The notes: generated by a model from the letters alone, not told the origin. 64,000 nucleotides of DNA from Odontocerum albicorne (GCA_949825065.1 OX463841.1:24502916-24566915); one strand, 5' to 3'; shown: positions 22,906 to 37,817, counted from the first letter of the stretch. Translations and numbers: made by a program.

Positions 22906-24911
22906 GGAGTTTTATTTTTTACAACGACTTCATGTACGAGTATCTCTAATATTTATAAATTCATAATTTTACGTAACTTTTGAAGTAAAAAAATTATTCT
23001 ACTTTCTTTCTAATTATGATACCTATACTCGTATATCTATAAAATGGTTTGATAATTCTGAAAAGTTGCATTGGATAGACAACGTTTAAGTTCTTGTATA
23101 CTAGTGGCATTGTTCCTCTATGTCATGCCAATATGTGTACTGTTACAAGCACATTCTATTTTATATACGCAGTTCTTATATAATTATATTCCTTGTCTTT
23201 GGCATTAAAAATAACTTACGAGTATACTATACGAGTATGTTTTGTTGGTGTAATATTCAGGTGTAATTTTTTTTCAGAAAGTAAGTGTGAGACAATCGGA
23301 ATTACAGCCTTCATTTCTTTCATTTTAAGCTAAATATGGTTATTAATTAGTCGTGCCTTGAATTTATTTTTAAGTACATTAACTTCTATTTTGTCCTCAT
23401 ATCCATATGTTTAGCTTTATCCTTTATTGTTACGAGTTCATTGGCATTTGATCAAGAAATTTAGACTCCTTTATGTTTTATTGAATTGGTGCTCATATTT
23501 TTTTCAAAATTCCATGATTAATGTACGTTCGAACTTTTTAAAAACATTCCAAATAACGAAAAAATATAGTACGAAGTATTTTTTGGGTTAGAGGTATGAC
23601 AAATAACGATTATTTCTTTTCTCATACGACTATATCTTTCTATAAAGAAAATTATAAACGATAAGAACAAGAATTGGGTCTCAGTTATCCAACACACATT
23701 GACGATTATCTTATAATATAAACAAAAAAAAACAAGTATAAGCACGCTTAAGGCAAATTCCGTCATTTTCTTAAAATGATTTTTAGACAAAGCGCGAAAT
23801 CGGAAAAGATTTTCAATTCCCAGCCCTATCCAATTCTCGGCCCTATTCAATCAATCGATCGATTTAATTCCATTGAAAATCGATTAAAAAAATAATACTA
23901 AAAAATCTGTCATGGTGTAATGATCTTCGGGTAGTAATAACACTTGATAATATAAGCTGACGAAACAGGATCAACGTTAGGGCTTGTGTCGCCAGTCTGA
24001 AAAATCTAAAATACCACAATTTTTAACTAAATTTTGTGAGAAACAAAAATCATTTTATTTGAGTATGTCTTCAAATCAAATTAATATTGTCTTTAAAACT
24101 TTTTGCAACAGGTAAACTATTGTATATTATATGAAATAAATGCCATATTTACTGGTAATATATTCTTTTTCGTATCATAGGGGCTGCTAAATGCTCTTAT
24201 GTCGTTTTTTTTCTCAATATTTAATCGCTTGATACTTGTAGATGTACTATGTTATATTGTATTACTTTAAAAAATGTAGTATGCCGTGCAATATTATATT
24301 ATTTTATAAATCTGGAAAGGTCTTGTAGATTTATCTGTGACTTTGAACGTATTGATTTCAGTGTTCCCTCTCGCTCTCTTAGAAGACCTGCTTTGTTCAG
24401 CGTAACTACGTTTAGAAATAACTCCGGCTTCTATAATCCAGACGTGAACAAATTTACGAAAGTTTAGGTGACAAAAGAATAAGTGTTTTTTAGTCTCCTG
24501 AAACATTTACATAATTTAAAGCATTTTTACATACCACCTAACACGATTGAACTGTACATGAGATAAACGCTGGTAATTAGGGTTATAATCGATAATTTTA
24601 TTTAAAAATTATATGTGAATCCATTGATTGTTTTCCTATGTTATTTTGAGTTTAAAATGTTTTTTTTAAATGTCCTGTTTATAAAACTATTGTAACAAAT
24701 AGAAACACATATTTTTATTTATGTCTGCGCAATATTTCCACTATCGAGATTTTCTTAATATTACGTTCGAGTTTTATATCACATTCATTTAATATAGAAC
24801 TGCACGATTTTATGTATATAAAATTCAACTATAAATGTATTTTTAATACATTTTAATTTCTGCTATTTAGTGATCATTATCACTATAGTGGCACATTTTA
24901 TGTAGATATTA
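22906..24911. other. AT-rich DNA, no gene seen
   Basis: Two kilobases without a recognised repeat. Five copies of TACTCGTA/TACGAGTA lie at 22167-23237 in and just before this region. The string aatcaatcgatcgatttaat at 23847-23866 contains overlapping ATCGAT sites. A 110-codon frame at 23518-23850 has no domain I recognise. Confidence 0.45.
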
Positions 24912-25118
24912 AAGGAAAGTTCAGATGGACGCGCGTGAACCCGCGTTGCACAAATTGCTGGAATACAGGCGTAAAAAGATTCATAATGCAACTTCGCGCG
25001 TCGTTTCGTCGCGCGACGTACCATATAAACAATTGTATATGATCATTATGAATCTTTTTAAGCGCGTATTCCAGCGATTTGTGCAACGCGCGTTCACACG
25101 CGACCATCTTAGCTTAGC
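24912..25118. mobile_element. Palindromic foldback MITE, CpG-rich
   Basis: Two arms of about 65 bp, 24924-24988 and 25044-25107, are near-perfect reverse complements. Arm one begins gatggacgcgcgtgaacccg; arm two ends cgcgttcacacgcgaccatc. A 55-base loop separates them, itself rich in CpG (cgcgcgtcgtttcgtcgcgc). The whole folds into one hairpin. No coding capacity is present. The 69- and 77-codon frames across it mirror each other because of the palindrome. Confidence 0.8.
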
Positions 25119-25239
25119 CTTAGATTCTACTTTCAAGAAGAAAAAATCTAATAAATAACATTGATTAAATTAAAAAAGTTGTAATTTATAAAATAAGAAC
25201 AAAAAAATTATTTTGAATGCTGAGCGTGTGATGAGAAGT

Positions 25240-25654
25240 TGTTGGATACGATTTTAATGATATTGACGAATTTATGTCCCTGGAGTTTCAGTAACACTTT
25301 CTCTCACTGCGGCTATGTTTTCGAGTGAACGCTCGCTACGAAGACTCATGGGTGACTTACTCCTATAATCCAGAATCGATGCAGTTTTCTCAATTGTTTA
25401 TTGTATCTTCGAATTGATGACTCATTTGGGCCATTATTTCGACCAAAATTCAACGAAATTTACGAACTGTTTCAGCAAAACTTTCCCCATTTTTAAAATG
25501 AGTTTTAACGATAATAATGCGTTGTTCTTTCGTGTAATGTTCGTATTTACTTATTGCATGATTGACAAATGGCAAATATGAAATATTTAGAGCTGCCAAT
25601 TTTTAAAAAAAACATGAGGCAAATTTTAAATCCGGCGCACTTATTGGGACACCC
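25240..25654 (-). pseudogene. Truncated Tc1/mariner-type transposon relic
   Basis: The minus strand from about 25545 to 25270 encodes a broken helix-turn-helix transposase N-terminus. One run contains YTKEQRIIIVKTHFKNGESF; later pieces correspond to a GRPRS-like linker region (SLRSERSLENIAAVRESVTE, reached after frameshifts). Stops and shifts interrupt it and no catalytic DDE/D part is present. The minus-strand end at 25654 (gggtgtcccaataagtgcgc) looks like the terminal inverted repeat; I do not find its partner. It differs from the mariner at 10881-11508 in both peptide and terminus, so a separate family is represented. Confidence 0.7.
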
Positions 25655-25778
25655 GTTAGTTAGCAAAATATCAAATATTTCGATGAAATATATGATGATA
25701 CAAGTCCGTTTCTTGTTTTTGATTGACTACGAGTGGCGGACCTGTAGCTATCACCGATCACAGATCACCGATTCGCCG

Positions 25779-25869
25779 ATGACCAACACCAGCCCGAGGA
25801 GCGATGCTGACCCGCTAAACGAATCACAAATTAGCCGTGAAAATATACCGAGAGGAAGACCACACGCGA
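25779..25869 (+). CDS. Candidate 5' coding exon, unidentified
   Basis: An ATG at 25779 opens a 91-base frame rich in polar residues (MTNTSPRSDADPLNESQISR then ENIPRGRPHA). It ends at a good splice-donor match, cgcga|gtaagt at 25869/25870. Base composition is markedly less AT-rich than the flanks, and it overlaps none of the repeats listed here. A first coding exon of a long-intron gene would look like this. I recognise no family and no downstream exon is visible, so this remains a candidate. Confidence 0.25.
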
Positions 25870-25874
25870 GTAAG

Positions 25875-29400
<3,526 letters not shown>

Positions 29401-29722
29401 TCCTAACCAATAGACAGAATAACACCCGGATAACAAGTAGTTGATATATTCAATCTTTGGCGCCTGCATCCATAACTCATTTGAATACACGCAACATCTC
29501 GAAAATGCCGAATCATCTGTATACAGATATGATTTCCATACAAACATTCGTTGCCGTTGTGAATGCCTCAAGCGGCAACCACATGTACGCATCGACCGAG
29601 CGGAGATGGTTGACAAAGTCGACATGATTGTATGGAATGCGAGGTATCTCAGGTATGCCCTGACATCCATCTCCATCAACCATCACCCGTCTCCTGAGAG
29701 CACGGACCTCCTATTGTAAGGA
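29401..29722. other. Balanced-composition segment, open on both strands
   Basis: Both strands are open here: 92 codons plus (29441-29719) and 93 codons minus (29398-29679). The plus peptide ends with INHHPSPESTDLLL and includes VRIDRAEMVDKVDMIVW; the minus one has several cysteines. I recognise neither. It could be an exon of an unknown gene or a mobile-element coding relic. Which strand is used, if either, cannot be told from the sequence. Confidence 0.25.
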
Positions 29723-30204
29723 TGCCCGCAATGTGGACACTGCGTATGGACCATATCACGAATGTGGAGTAACTTATTTATTACTCATCAGTGATTCTTA
29801 ATATTTTCTGATAATGGAATAAATTAAATATTTTCTTAACATGTTTTAATGTAAGAAGAATAATCGTAAAGTTATTTTAAAAAACTTCCAATAAAATAGG
29901 CTTCTTAGATTAGGTAAAAGTTATCGTATGTATGATATCTCAGTTTCAGTACATGCACGTATAAAATTCAACCTGTTCATGCACTTGATCTCTAACGTTA
30001 ACCTTTGTATTAAAATAATTTAAATTGTATATGTTGTATTTTGGAAAAAAAAATAAAAATATTATAATCAAAACCTCCAAGTCAAAGTTTAGCGTTGTCA
30101 TGTCAAAACCATATTTTATCCCGAAGCAAAATAACTCTTCAAAACATATTTTACTTTTAAGAATATTTTTACTGTTACAATAATTCGAATAAATAAATAA
30201 TTTG

Positions 30205-30425
30205 AGAATAACAGGGCTTGAGCACGAGCTCGGACTGCAAGTGTATGATAGAGCGGCCTCCGTGTGTGTCCAGGCAGCGGGCGATGGACATTTGTCATAA
30301 ACTTTTCCTCGTGTACTAATGTGAAGGAGATAAATGGGACTCCGCGCGGAATGCCCGCGCTGGGGCCTCACAACCGTCGCGCATGGTGGGGCGGAGCGCC
30401 TAATGGGGCACTGTAATCGCAGATA
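30205..30425. promoter_or_regulatory. GC-rich island, possible regulatory element
   Basis: A CpG-bearing patch (actccgcgcggaatgcccgc, then cgcatggtggggcggagcgc) stands in AT-rich DNA and matches no repeat here. The actccgcgcgga core is close to palindromic. The 141- and 60-codon minus frames run out of it into AT-rich sequence and do not look like a protein. Confidence 0.3.
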
Positions 30426-31420
30426 TCAATTTTATTAAAAGGATACCTGAGTAGATGAGCAAAAGATATCAGTGGCGCACGGTATTGTTTTTTTTGAAAC
30501 TGTTAACGAAGGAAGTCTTTTTTTAATAAATATTCTCCAAAATGTTGCCTTCAATTCGTGGTCACATTAACTGTCACAAAAAAATAACACATATTTTTTT
30601 TGTTTTTTTTTTTACAAAAAATATGCGATTAAAACATGCCTATCTGTTTAAAAGCTATTTATGGTAGCTTCCTCTTCTGGGTGTAACAAATCTTGTTTGT
30701 ATCCGGTAGACTCGCTATTAATAAATATCTGAGTAATTCCAGGTGTTTTTAAAAAATGTTTTTGTCTGGACTATCAATTTAAAAAAAAGACCATCAGCTT
30801 TCTAATTGTCGGTATACTGATCTCACAAATTGTAAGTATACTGATCTCACAAATGGACGAATACTGAACTTATAAGTCTGGGTCGTATATTGGGTTCACT
30901 TCCTTAGAAATATTGGTCAAGTCAATGAAAAGTTCTGAAAAAAAAAACAAATAGTGATATATCACATACATTATTTCAGAATATATTTTACAGTTATCAA
31001 TGGCTTTTAATATGACTGAAATTGCAATCTTGATTATTTATGAGATATCGAAATAATATTTTTCTACAATATCACCGATGTTTAAAAATAAATGAACACG
31101 AAAGTAGTTTAAGAAAATCCAGAATTATAGACAATGGCCATGAAAATCTTTTTATTTTTTTAACATTTTTAATCATACGGTGTAATGCAAAACGTTATAA
31201 TTCAATACATTCATGACGTAAAAGCCACCCATTTACGGATGTATAAATGTAAAACGAACTAAACTACAAAAACGCATAAATTTGTTTATTTAAAATATCG
31301 AATAGGTAAGCATACTAAATATTTCAACATTAAACAAAGAAACATGAAGCCTCTAAAATGTATATTCCGTGGTTAAATTACATACTATGTATAGTATAAA
31401 CATATTAATTTTCTACAAGT
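30426..31420. other. AT-rich DNA, no gene seen
   Basis: A short direct duplication, gtatactgatctcacaaat, occurs at about 30811 and 30835. Nothing else notable is seen. Confidence 0.5.
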
Positions 31421-31421
31421 A

Positions 31422-31600
31422 CACGACCTCTGTGGCCTACTGGATAAAATATACATCTCTTGACCTATTGGCTTGAGGATTTGATGTCCGGTGGCGACGA
31501 GATTATTTTAACAAAATGTCATTTAAGGCTTTTTTAACACCTTTTAAAAGATTGTCTACCTAAAATCGCCAGGTTGTACTGTATACAATACAATGATTAG
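31422..31600 (+). mobile_element. SINE-A copy
   Basis: The head (gacctctgtggcctactgga), a decayed B box (gaggatttgatgtccgg) and the full 3' end (cgccaggttgtactgtatac at 31569) are all present. The conserved gaagagattgcc part is reduced to aaaagattgtc. Confidence 0.8.
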
Positions 31601-31840
31601 GTTAATTTATTATTGCAAAGCAACCCGTTTTTCGGATGTATAAATGCAAAATGGAACTACGAGTAACTTACAAAAACGTATTATTTTAGTTTATTTGAAA
31701 TATCAAATAAGCACTATCAATATTTTAATGTTACGTGTGGGAACATCAAACCAGTAAAATATATAATACAATTCGGTTGAATTGCGCTAAAAATCATGCC
31801 ATTTAAGTACACACAAAGCGACAAAAATAATGTTACAAAA

Positions 31841-32125
31841 AAATTTAAAACATGTTAAATGTAGGTTGATTTCATTTTTCATATATGCGATACGTTCTTA
31901 TGAGGGGTGTAATGAATACTCGTAGTTGGTATTCCAAATTTAAAACATGTTAAATGTAGGTTGATTTCATTTTTCATATATGCGATACGTTCTTATGAGG
32001 GGTGTAATGAATACTCGTAGTTGGTATTCCAAATTTAAAACATGTTAAATGTAGGTTGATTTCATTTTTCATATATGCGATACGTTCTTATGAGGGGTGT
32101 AATGAATACTCGTAGTTGGTATTCC
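31841..32125. repeat. Exact tandem triplication of a 95-bp unit
   Basis: The unit starts aaatttaaaacatgttaaat and ends gtagttggtattcc. Three copies begin at 31841, 31936 and 32031 and appear identical base for base. Each contains one TACTCGTA. Perfect identity points to a very recent expansion or to an assembly duplication. Confidence 0.95.
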
Positions 32126-32820
32126 AAATTTTCAGGAATTACTCTTATTTGATTTATGGTTAAAAAAACCATTTTTAGATTATTTGTCCGAGCCTCTTTT
32201 GCATCACATAGCCTTATGCAACTCGAAGGCCACGTTATTCAGCATCTTATTGTAGCACCACCACTGTCTGAGGTGGATAGTCATGGCTGACAAGTTCTTT
32301 AAGGATCGTGGATGTTACAGATTGATGCGTTATTTATTCAAATTAATTTGTTATTTATTGTAACACTTGTTTGTTTTATTTGTATAAATTCTTTATGTGG
32401 AATGTATCTGGTCTATTACGAGTTAAATATTATATGATTAACCATTTTTACTAATCAATTATTTTGATGAGAGAAATAAATTATATTTTTTTTATTTCAC
32501 GAAGCAATACCTTATTTCTAATTTCAGACGGTGAATAATGTAACGTAACATATTAGAGAAATATGATTAGAAAAAAATGCCGTTTAAATTGTAAAAGAAT
32601 TTCAATTTAACATATTATTAGAATTATTTATAGTACAATATAATTGCAAATATAATTCAAATATTATTAAAAAAGCATCCTTTTATTTTTATCACTCTTA
32701 AAGATAAGACAACGACAAAGCAATGAATTTAATTTATACTCAAAATGATTCAATACTGTGAATCTTTCGCTGTGTTATAATTTCAAAATTGTAATTACGA
32801 CTCTTGATATTGTTTAAATA
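32126..32820. other. AT-rich DNA, no gene seen
   Basis: I see no recognised element between the 95-bp array and the next SINE. Confidence 0.5.
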
Positions 32821-32821
32821 T

Positions 32822-33027
32822 GTCCGGAACCTAGTCTGTAAGACGAATGTCTTTCAATCCAGGAGTTTTGGGTTTGATTCTCGTTTGTTGTAGATTAAAA
32901 GGTTTAAGTCTGTTCCACTTAAGGATTGATCATTTAACACATTTTTAATCGGTTTGAAGAGATTGCCATATGACAAAAATCCACTAGTTTGTACTGTATA
33001 TAACGAAAATACAAAACGATATAACAC
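32822..33027 (+). mobile_element. SINE-A copy
   Basis: Head (ccggaacctagtctgtaaga), B box (gggtttgattctcg), body and tail (ctagtttgtactgtatataa) are all present, followed by an AT-rich end with a cacaatacaa motif. This is one of the more complete copies. Confidence 0.85.
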
Positions 33028-33109
33028 AATACAAAATTATTCAACTATGTGATTCTTCCTTCATGCTTATGGTTTCAAATGTTGAATTATATATTTATAT
33101 AGTGTAATG

Positions 33110-33282
33110 ATCCTCGTGACCTAGTTGGTAAGATACCTGTGTTCTAGTCCAGAAGTTGTGGGTTCAATTCCTGCTGTACTTATTTAAAAAAAACGGTTCT
33201 TTTCTGGTTTTTACATAAGCCCCTCTTAATATTTTTTCTGTTGGATGGAAACCCACCAGATTGAATTGTATTTTAATACACT
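33110..33282 (+). mobile_element. SINE-A copy
   Basis: The head is well preserved: cctcgtgacctagttggtaa for the A box and gggttcaattcctgc for the B box. Its 3' end meets the 3' end of the next copy within a few bases, making a tail-to-tail pair. Confidence 0.9.
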
Positions 33283-33283
33283 T

Positions 33284-33483
33284 TCGTTGTGTAAAATACA
33301 ACCTGACGGGCTAATAGCCATGTGTCAATCTCTTTCAATGAACCAGAATGATATTGAAGAGGTCTGTCTTAAATGAAAACCATTCTGGAACCCTCTTTGA
33401 ACAATTAGGCACTAACGGGAATCAAACCGGAATCTCCCGTGAAGAAAAATAAACGTCTAACTTACTATGCCACGGAGGTTGTC
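33284..33483 (-). mobile_element. SINE-A copy, tail-to-tail with its neighbour
   Basis: Full-length minus-strand copy. The plus-strand order is tail (ttgtgtaaaatacaacctga), conserved caatctctttcaatgaacca, body, then B box and head ending gccacggaggttgtcatttc. It forms an inverted pair with 33110-33282. Confidence 0.9.
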
Positions 33484-33540
33484 ATTTCAATGATGGTTCT
33501 TTGTATAGTATGAAAGGATTAAATTAAAGATTCATTTAGA

Positions 33541-33795
33541 ATTGTCGGCGGCCGTAGTCTAACGATAAGCAATTTTGCTAAGCAAGCGGGTGCCACAATT
33601 GTCGGCGGCCGTAGTCTAACGATAAGCAATTGTGCTAAGCAAGCGGGTGCCACAATTGTCGGCGGCCGTAGTCTAACGATAAGCAATTGTGCTAAGCAAG
33701 CGGGTGCCACAATTGTCGGCGGCCGTAGTCTAACGATAAGCAATTATGCTAAGCAAGCGGGTGCCACAAATTTGATTCCTGGCGGATTCACTTCC
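33541..33795 (+). repeat. tRNA-like SINE head repeated four times in tandem (57-bp unit)
   Basis: The unit attgtcggcggccgtagtct begins at 33541, 33598, 33655 and 33712. Copies differ at only one or two positions. Each carries an A-box-like sequence (ccgtagtctaac). Only after the fourth copy does a B-box-like tttgattcctgg appear (33770-33781), followed by a body (ccaaactggttttacttt). The array therefore repeats the front half of a tRNA-derived SINE different from SINE-A. The 74-codon minus frame with a 19-residue period is a by-product. Confidence 0.8.
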
Positions 33796-34137
33796 AAACT
33801 GGTTTTACTTTTAGACTTTTTTATGCTAGATAATCGAATAGGTCTCTTGTTAGCGACATTGGTATCTCTCAACTTCTTTTATTTTTTTGAACTAACTAAG
33901 AAGCGCTCTTGAGGCGATCGTAATGATCGGGAAACAGCACTATACAAAATAATTTCAAATAAATTTAAGGCGCTTGGTCCTGTAATTTAAATATTAACTG
34001 TTTTATCTAATGTACTCGTGTACTTACTATATCTATCTATTTATTTTAAAATAATATAACTTAAGCCATTTCTAAATGATTTAAAATAAGAAGTTTATTT
34101 TTAAGATAAACAAAAACAAATTCATCACACGTCAATC

Positions 34138-34391
34138 AAGTTCCCAAGCCGATGATTAATTACATTGAGGAATCTCCCGACGACTCTGATGCGAGGCAAG
34201 AGATAATCAATACGGAACACGAGATGACAGCAGAGTGTACTAACACTCGAGGCTGGAGCTATGCAGATGCCGAGGGACATGCCGACAAGCTGGTTGCGAG
34301 GGGCCATTGTCTTCGGCCAACAGAGGTTAACGTGTTGACCTCTACCAGAGATTGGCATATTTCTCCAAGGAGGTCTTCAAGATGTAGATAG
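34138..34391 (+). CDS. Open frame of 79 codons, unidentified
   Basis: The frame starting at 34152 begins MINYIEESPDDSDARQEIIN and ends with an Arg/Ser-rich tail. Composition is less AT-rich than its flanks, and the opposite strand is open for 77 codons over the same bases. The acidic start is protein-like but I recognise no family. A relic of a mobile-element protein or a lone exon are both possible; chance is not excluded. Confidence 0.2.
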
Positions 34392-35719
34392 TTGATGATT
34401 GAACTTGTCCTTGTAGATATTTAATTTCATATTTACAGCATCAATTTTACTGAACTCAAAAGTTTGCTCAGCTACCCGGTAAAAATATTCGATGAGAAAA
34501 TTGGTAATTTCAATACTTTTGAATATTCATTTAGTTGTATATCATATAGTTGAGTTGTAATATACTTTGCCGATATGTCGCCCATGTGAACAGAATTAAC
34601 TAAATTGTATTAGTACTTGGCACTACCGTATACGTGTCCATACCATAGATAGGAGCTCACGGCTATTATTCGAAAAGAAGAAGAAATGTTTTTACAATTT
34701 GCATTGAGAGTTTGCGGTATACCACAGCAAACTGTGTCTGCGTGCTATCAGTAATTTCCCGACAAGGCAATGTGTAAATGGGCCAACATACTTAGTATAC
34801 CTATCAAATTTTAAAAAAACGTAAATGATACGAAAGATAATTATTTTGCTCAACCCTTCTTGGGCAGAAAAAATTCGCAGACATAAATAGAGAAGTCTTA
34901 GCTCTACACTTGAATGACAAAATCCACATCCTAGCGACTAGCATTGCTAAACTGCACGACATGTTACTTTTATGATCTACATAAGTTTAGTTTGCATCCA
35001 TTGACCTATAAGTACGTTTAAATATCTTATAAATATTTGTTAACCTGTACATCGATATAGGTGCTCTGTGAGAGGGATTTTTCCAAGTCACTTTATACTC
35101 GTATAGTGAATCGATTACGAAATTATTCAAATCAATCACATCTCGAATCGTTCGTGATGTTTTCTCGCGAAAAATATTTCTTGAGCAATATTAATAATGA
35201 TGATATAACAAATATTTCAGCACCGAAATAATGTTAGCATCAAAAAAGGACCGATATCGAGTGATTTCCTGTGCCTATTTTATTTACCAGCCTACCGCTG
35301 TAGACACAAATTGTAAATTGTCATCATTCAATTAATAAACATAAATTTCTCCTGTACTAGTTTTGTGAAGGACTGTGAAATACGATTCTAATAATATCTT
35401 AAGGGTCAGATATTTAAAAAGACAAGTGATTATCTTGATTAAAACAAGAATCGTATCATATGTCCGCTAACTTAAGCGTAGTTAAAATGAACACGAAAAG
35501 AAAAATCGTTAAAATACCCCTTTTATAGACATTTACATTTATTAACCAGCAACAGCGAACTAAAAGATGTAAATGCTAAAAAATATATTGATTAGTTAGA
35601 AAAGAATAGCTGAAAATCTCTAAGATTTAGCAATATTTTTATAGTACTAATTTTCTTCAATTCCTTAATTCTGTTTTGTAAAAGAGCATTATTTTGAATA
35701 ACTGTGTAAAAATAATAAT
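34392..35719. other. AT-rich DNA, no gene seen
   Basis: The segment 34625-34690 resembles 10590-10665 (see that interval). Nothing else is recognised. Confidence 0.5.
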
Positions 35720-35960
35720 ATGAAAGGACAATTTATATGGTACAGTTTATGGAGAAGGCTCTGCTCAGGAATGCTCTAGCTCGGAAATAGAACCCGCTGT
35801 TATTGAATATTAAAAATAAAATAAGTCGAGTATGAGGAGAGGAATATGGGAGCTGTGGCCATTAGAGTAGATATCTGCCCACATCTGCATAAGTTTAGAA
35901 AAACATATTTTTAAGAAAACTTACCAAGAGAAGAGCGAACTACAAAGAAATCTACTTTTT
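35720..35960 (-). mobile_element. MITE-C copy
   Basis: Begins with aaaggacaatttatatggta, shared with the fragment at 5805, and runs through ggctctgctcaggaatgctc and catctgcataagtttagaaa to aaaacttaccaag. The last two motifs match 18331-18590. Confidence 0.65.
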
Positions 35961-37441
35961 AAGTAAATTTAAAATCAGTACCTTCAATTCCAAATATTTG
36001 AGTTCTAAATGTAAAACTTCATCTATGGGAACCCTCAAATAATTCTGATTCAAAATATTCCCCACAGACTGTCGAGATTACTTATTCAAAATCGGGATTT
36101 ACTTATTCTTTAATTTACTTATTTACTTATAGAATTACTTATTCAAAATCGGGATTTATTATGTTTAGTACAAAGTTTCATTCCAATAAATGTACTCGTA
36201 TAAATATAAGAGTCATGCCAAATTATTATAAAACATGTAGCATAAATATTTATTTATTGAGCACAAAACAACATTTAAAATTTGAATAGTTTTAGGGAAA
36301 ATATGAACCGAATTGTTTAAGTACGAGTACATAATAATAGAAAAAAACGTCATTTTGTGGATATAGAGAGCCACTTAACTAAATATGACTTGATACAAAA
36401 CGGTGTCATTCATGAATCACAAATTCTATGTATATGTATTTGTTTTAAATATTAAAACACTAGGCTGAAACATTCACATTTTGCATTTGCATCATTTCAC
36501 ATACTTATGTTAATCTCTAGTTATCATATTCATAATTCAAACAGTAATACTCGTATAATTTCAACAACACATCAAAATCATGTTCAATAACTCCCCACCA
36601 CACGCTCTACATCGCATCAGTCATTCTTTCACATGCCTATGTTATGTGGAGACATAAAAAGCTAAAAACTGCTCTCACTCCATGATTTCCCCCTGTCGAA
36701 GAGTAATTTTCTTACATGTTTTACATAAACAGTAAGTTAATACTTCTATCAACTAACAAATTTATATTTAAATTGTCAATAGTTTTATCAATTTTCATTT
36801 AACAAACTAAACAATTTAAATTATCTGAGAGACGATCATCTGTTGCATCTATCTTCCAGTTCCCACCCGCATGGTCCATCAGTCACCGGTTCAGCGATCC
36901 GTCAGACTATCGCCAGGGATTCGCACTGCCGTCACTGGGCCAACCGTAGAGGAGCCAGGAATCCTTCACTCCTGACAGTCTCGAGCTAGATGCCACTAAT
37001 ACATTTCCAGTTTGACATTGCATATCTGGCATTTCCAAGTATTACAAGGCTTCGTAAATATTAGTGGATCAAAAATATGAAGAGTTTTATGATTATTAAT
37101 TATCTTAACGATATTACAATAATTCGTATTTGTTTTCATAAACTAAGATCATTGACAGTGCGCAATCTTTTAACTTGCTAGCAAAGAAAGTTGGAATATA
37201 GGGTTCGATATATTTTATTCTGAATTAATTCTAAATTTATATTTTTCAGCAGCATATTTACTGTTTAATATGTAATCATAAGAAACTTATTTAATGACAA
37301 AATAGTACTGTAAAAAAACAAATAATGAAAGGTTGCAGTACATAGAACGAATCAATCGTCATTAATCTAATTAATATTGGAACTTCGGGTTGAGTGATGA
37401 AGTACTACAGGCTACACCCAAAAAACTAATACACTGATCAT
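35961..37441. other. AT-rich DNA with a small duplication and a GC-richer patch
   Basis: The string attacttattcaaaatcggg is duplicated at about 36078 and 36134. The patch 36840-37000 (gatccgtcagactatcgcca, then cagtctcgagctagatgcca) is more GC-rich and repeat-free; its role is unknown. Three copies of the TACTCGTA word lie at 36193, 36322 and 36548. Confidence 0.45.
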
Positions 37442-37817
37442 CGATCTGCCCTCATAAGCAAAAACGCAGCTAATGGCAAAAGTTAAGTTTTGAGAAAACT
37501 GCACTTTTATGTTTTTCATTGCTGCTTAAAAATGTCGTGATTCATAAACAAAAAAGCAGTCAAATGTGATTAATAAGCAAAAACGCAGCAAACGCATAGG
37601 CACCTGCTTTCTTTTTGCTTATGAATCATATTTGCTTAGAAAAACCTAGTATTTTGTAAAATTAAAAAAGACATGTCGATTTTTGTGTTGAAATAAATGG
37701 TTTTCTGTATTTTTTATGGATTATGGATCAGAATTTGATATGGAATATTGCCTCATACTTAGTTAAATTTCTGGATTTTTTCCGTTAGCTGCGTTTTTGC
37801 TTATAACGGCAGCGATT
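37442..37817. mobile_element. MITE with 30-bp terminal inverted repeats
   Basis: The left end tgccctcataagcaaaaacg (37447 on) and the reverse complement of the right end, tgccgttataagcaaaaacg, match over about 30 bp with few mismatches. The core ataagcaaaaacgcagc also recurs internally at about 37577. The total is about 365 bp with no coding frame. No clear target-site duplication is seen. Only one copy is present in this window. Confidence 0.75.

Noticed and set aside
29946..30371. 141-codon minus frame, the longest without gap or TA repeat
   Set aside because: Half lies in an AT-rich stretch with Phe/Ile/Asn/Tyr-rich content and no domain; the other half is a GC-rich island open in several frames.
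33519..33743. 74-codon minus frame with a 19-residue repeat
   Set aside because: Produced by the 57-bp tandem repeat of the SINE head (57 is divisible by three); no sign of a real protein.
33541..33768. CRISPR-like array
   Set aside because: Units are directly adjacent with no unique spacers, in an animal genome.
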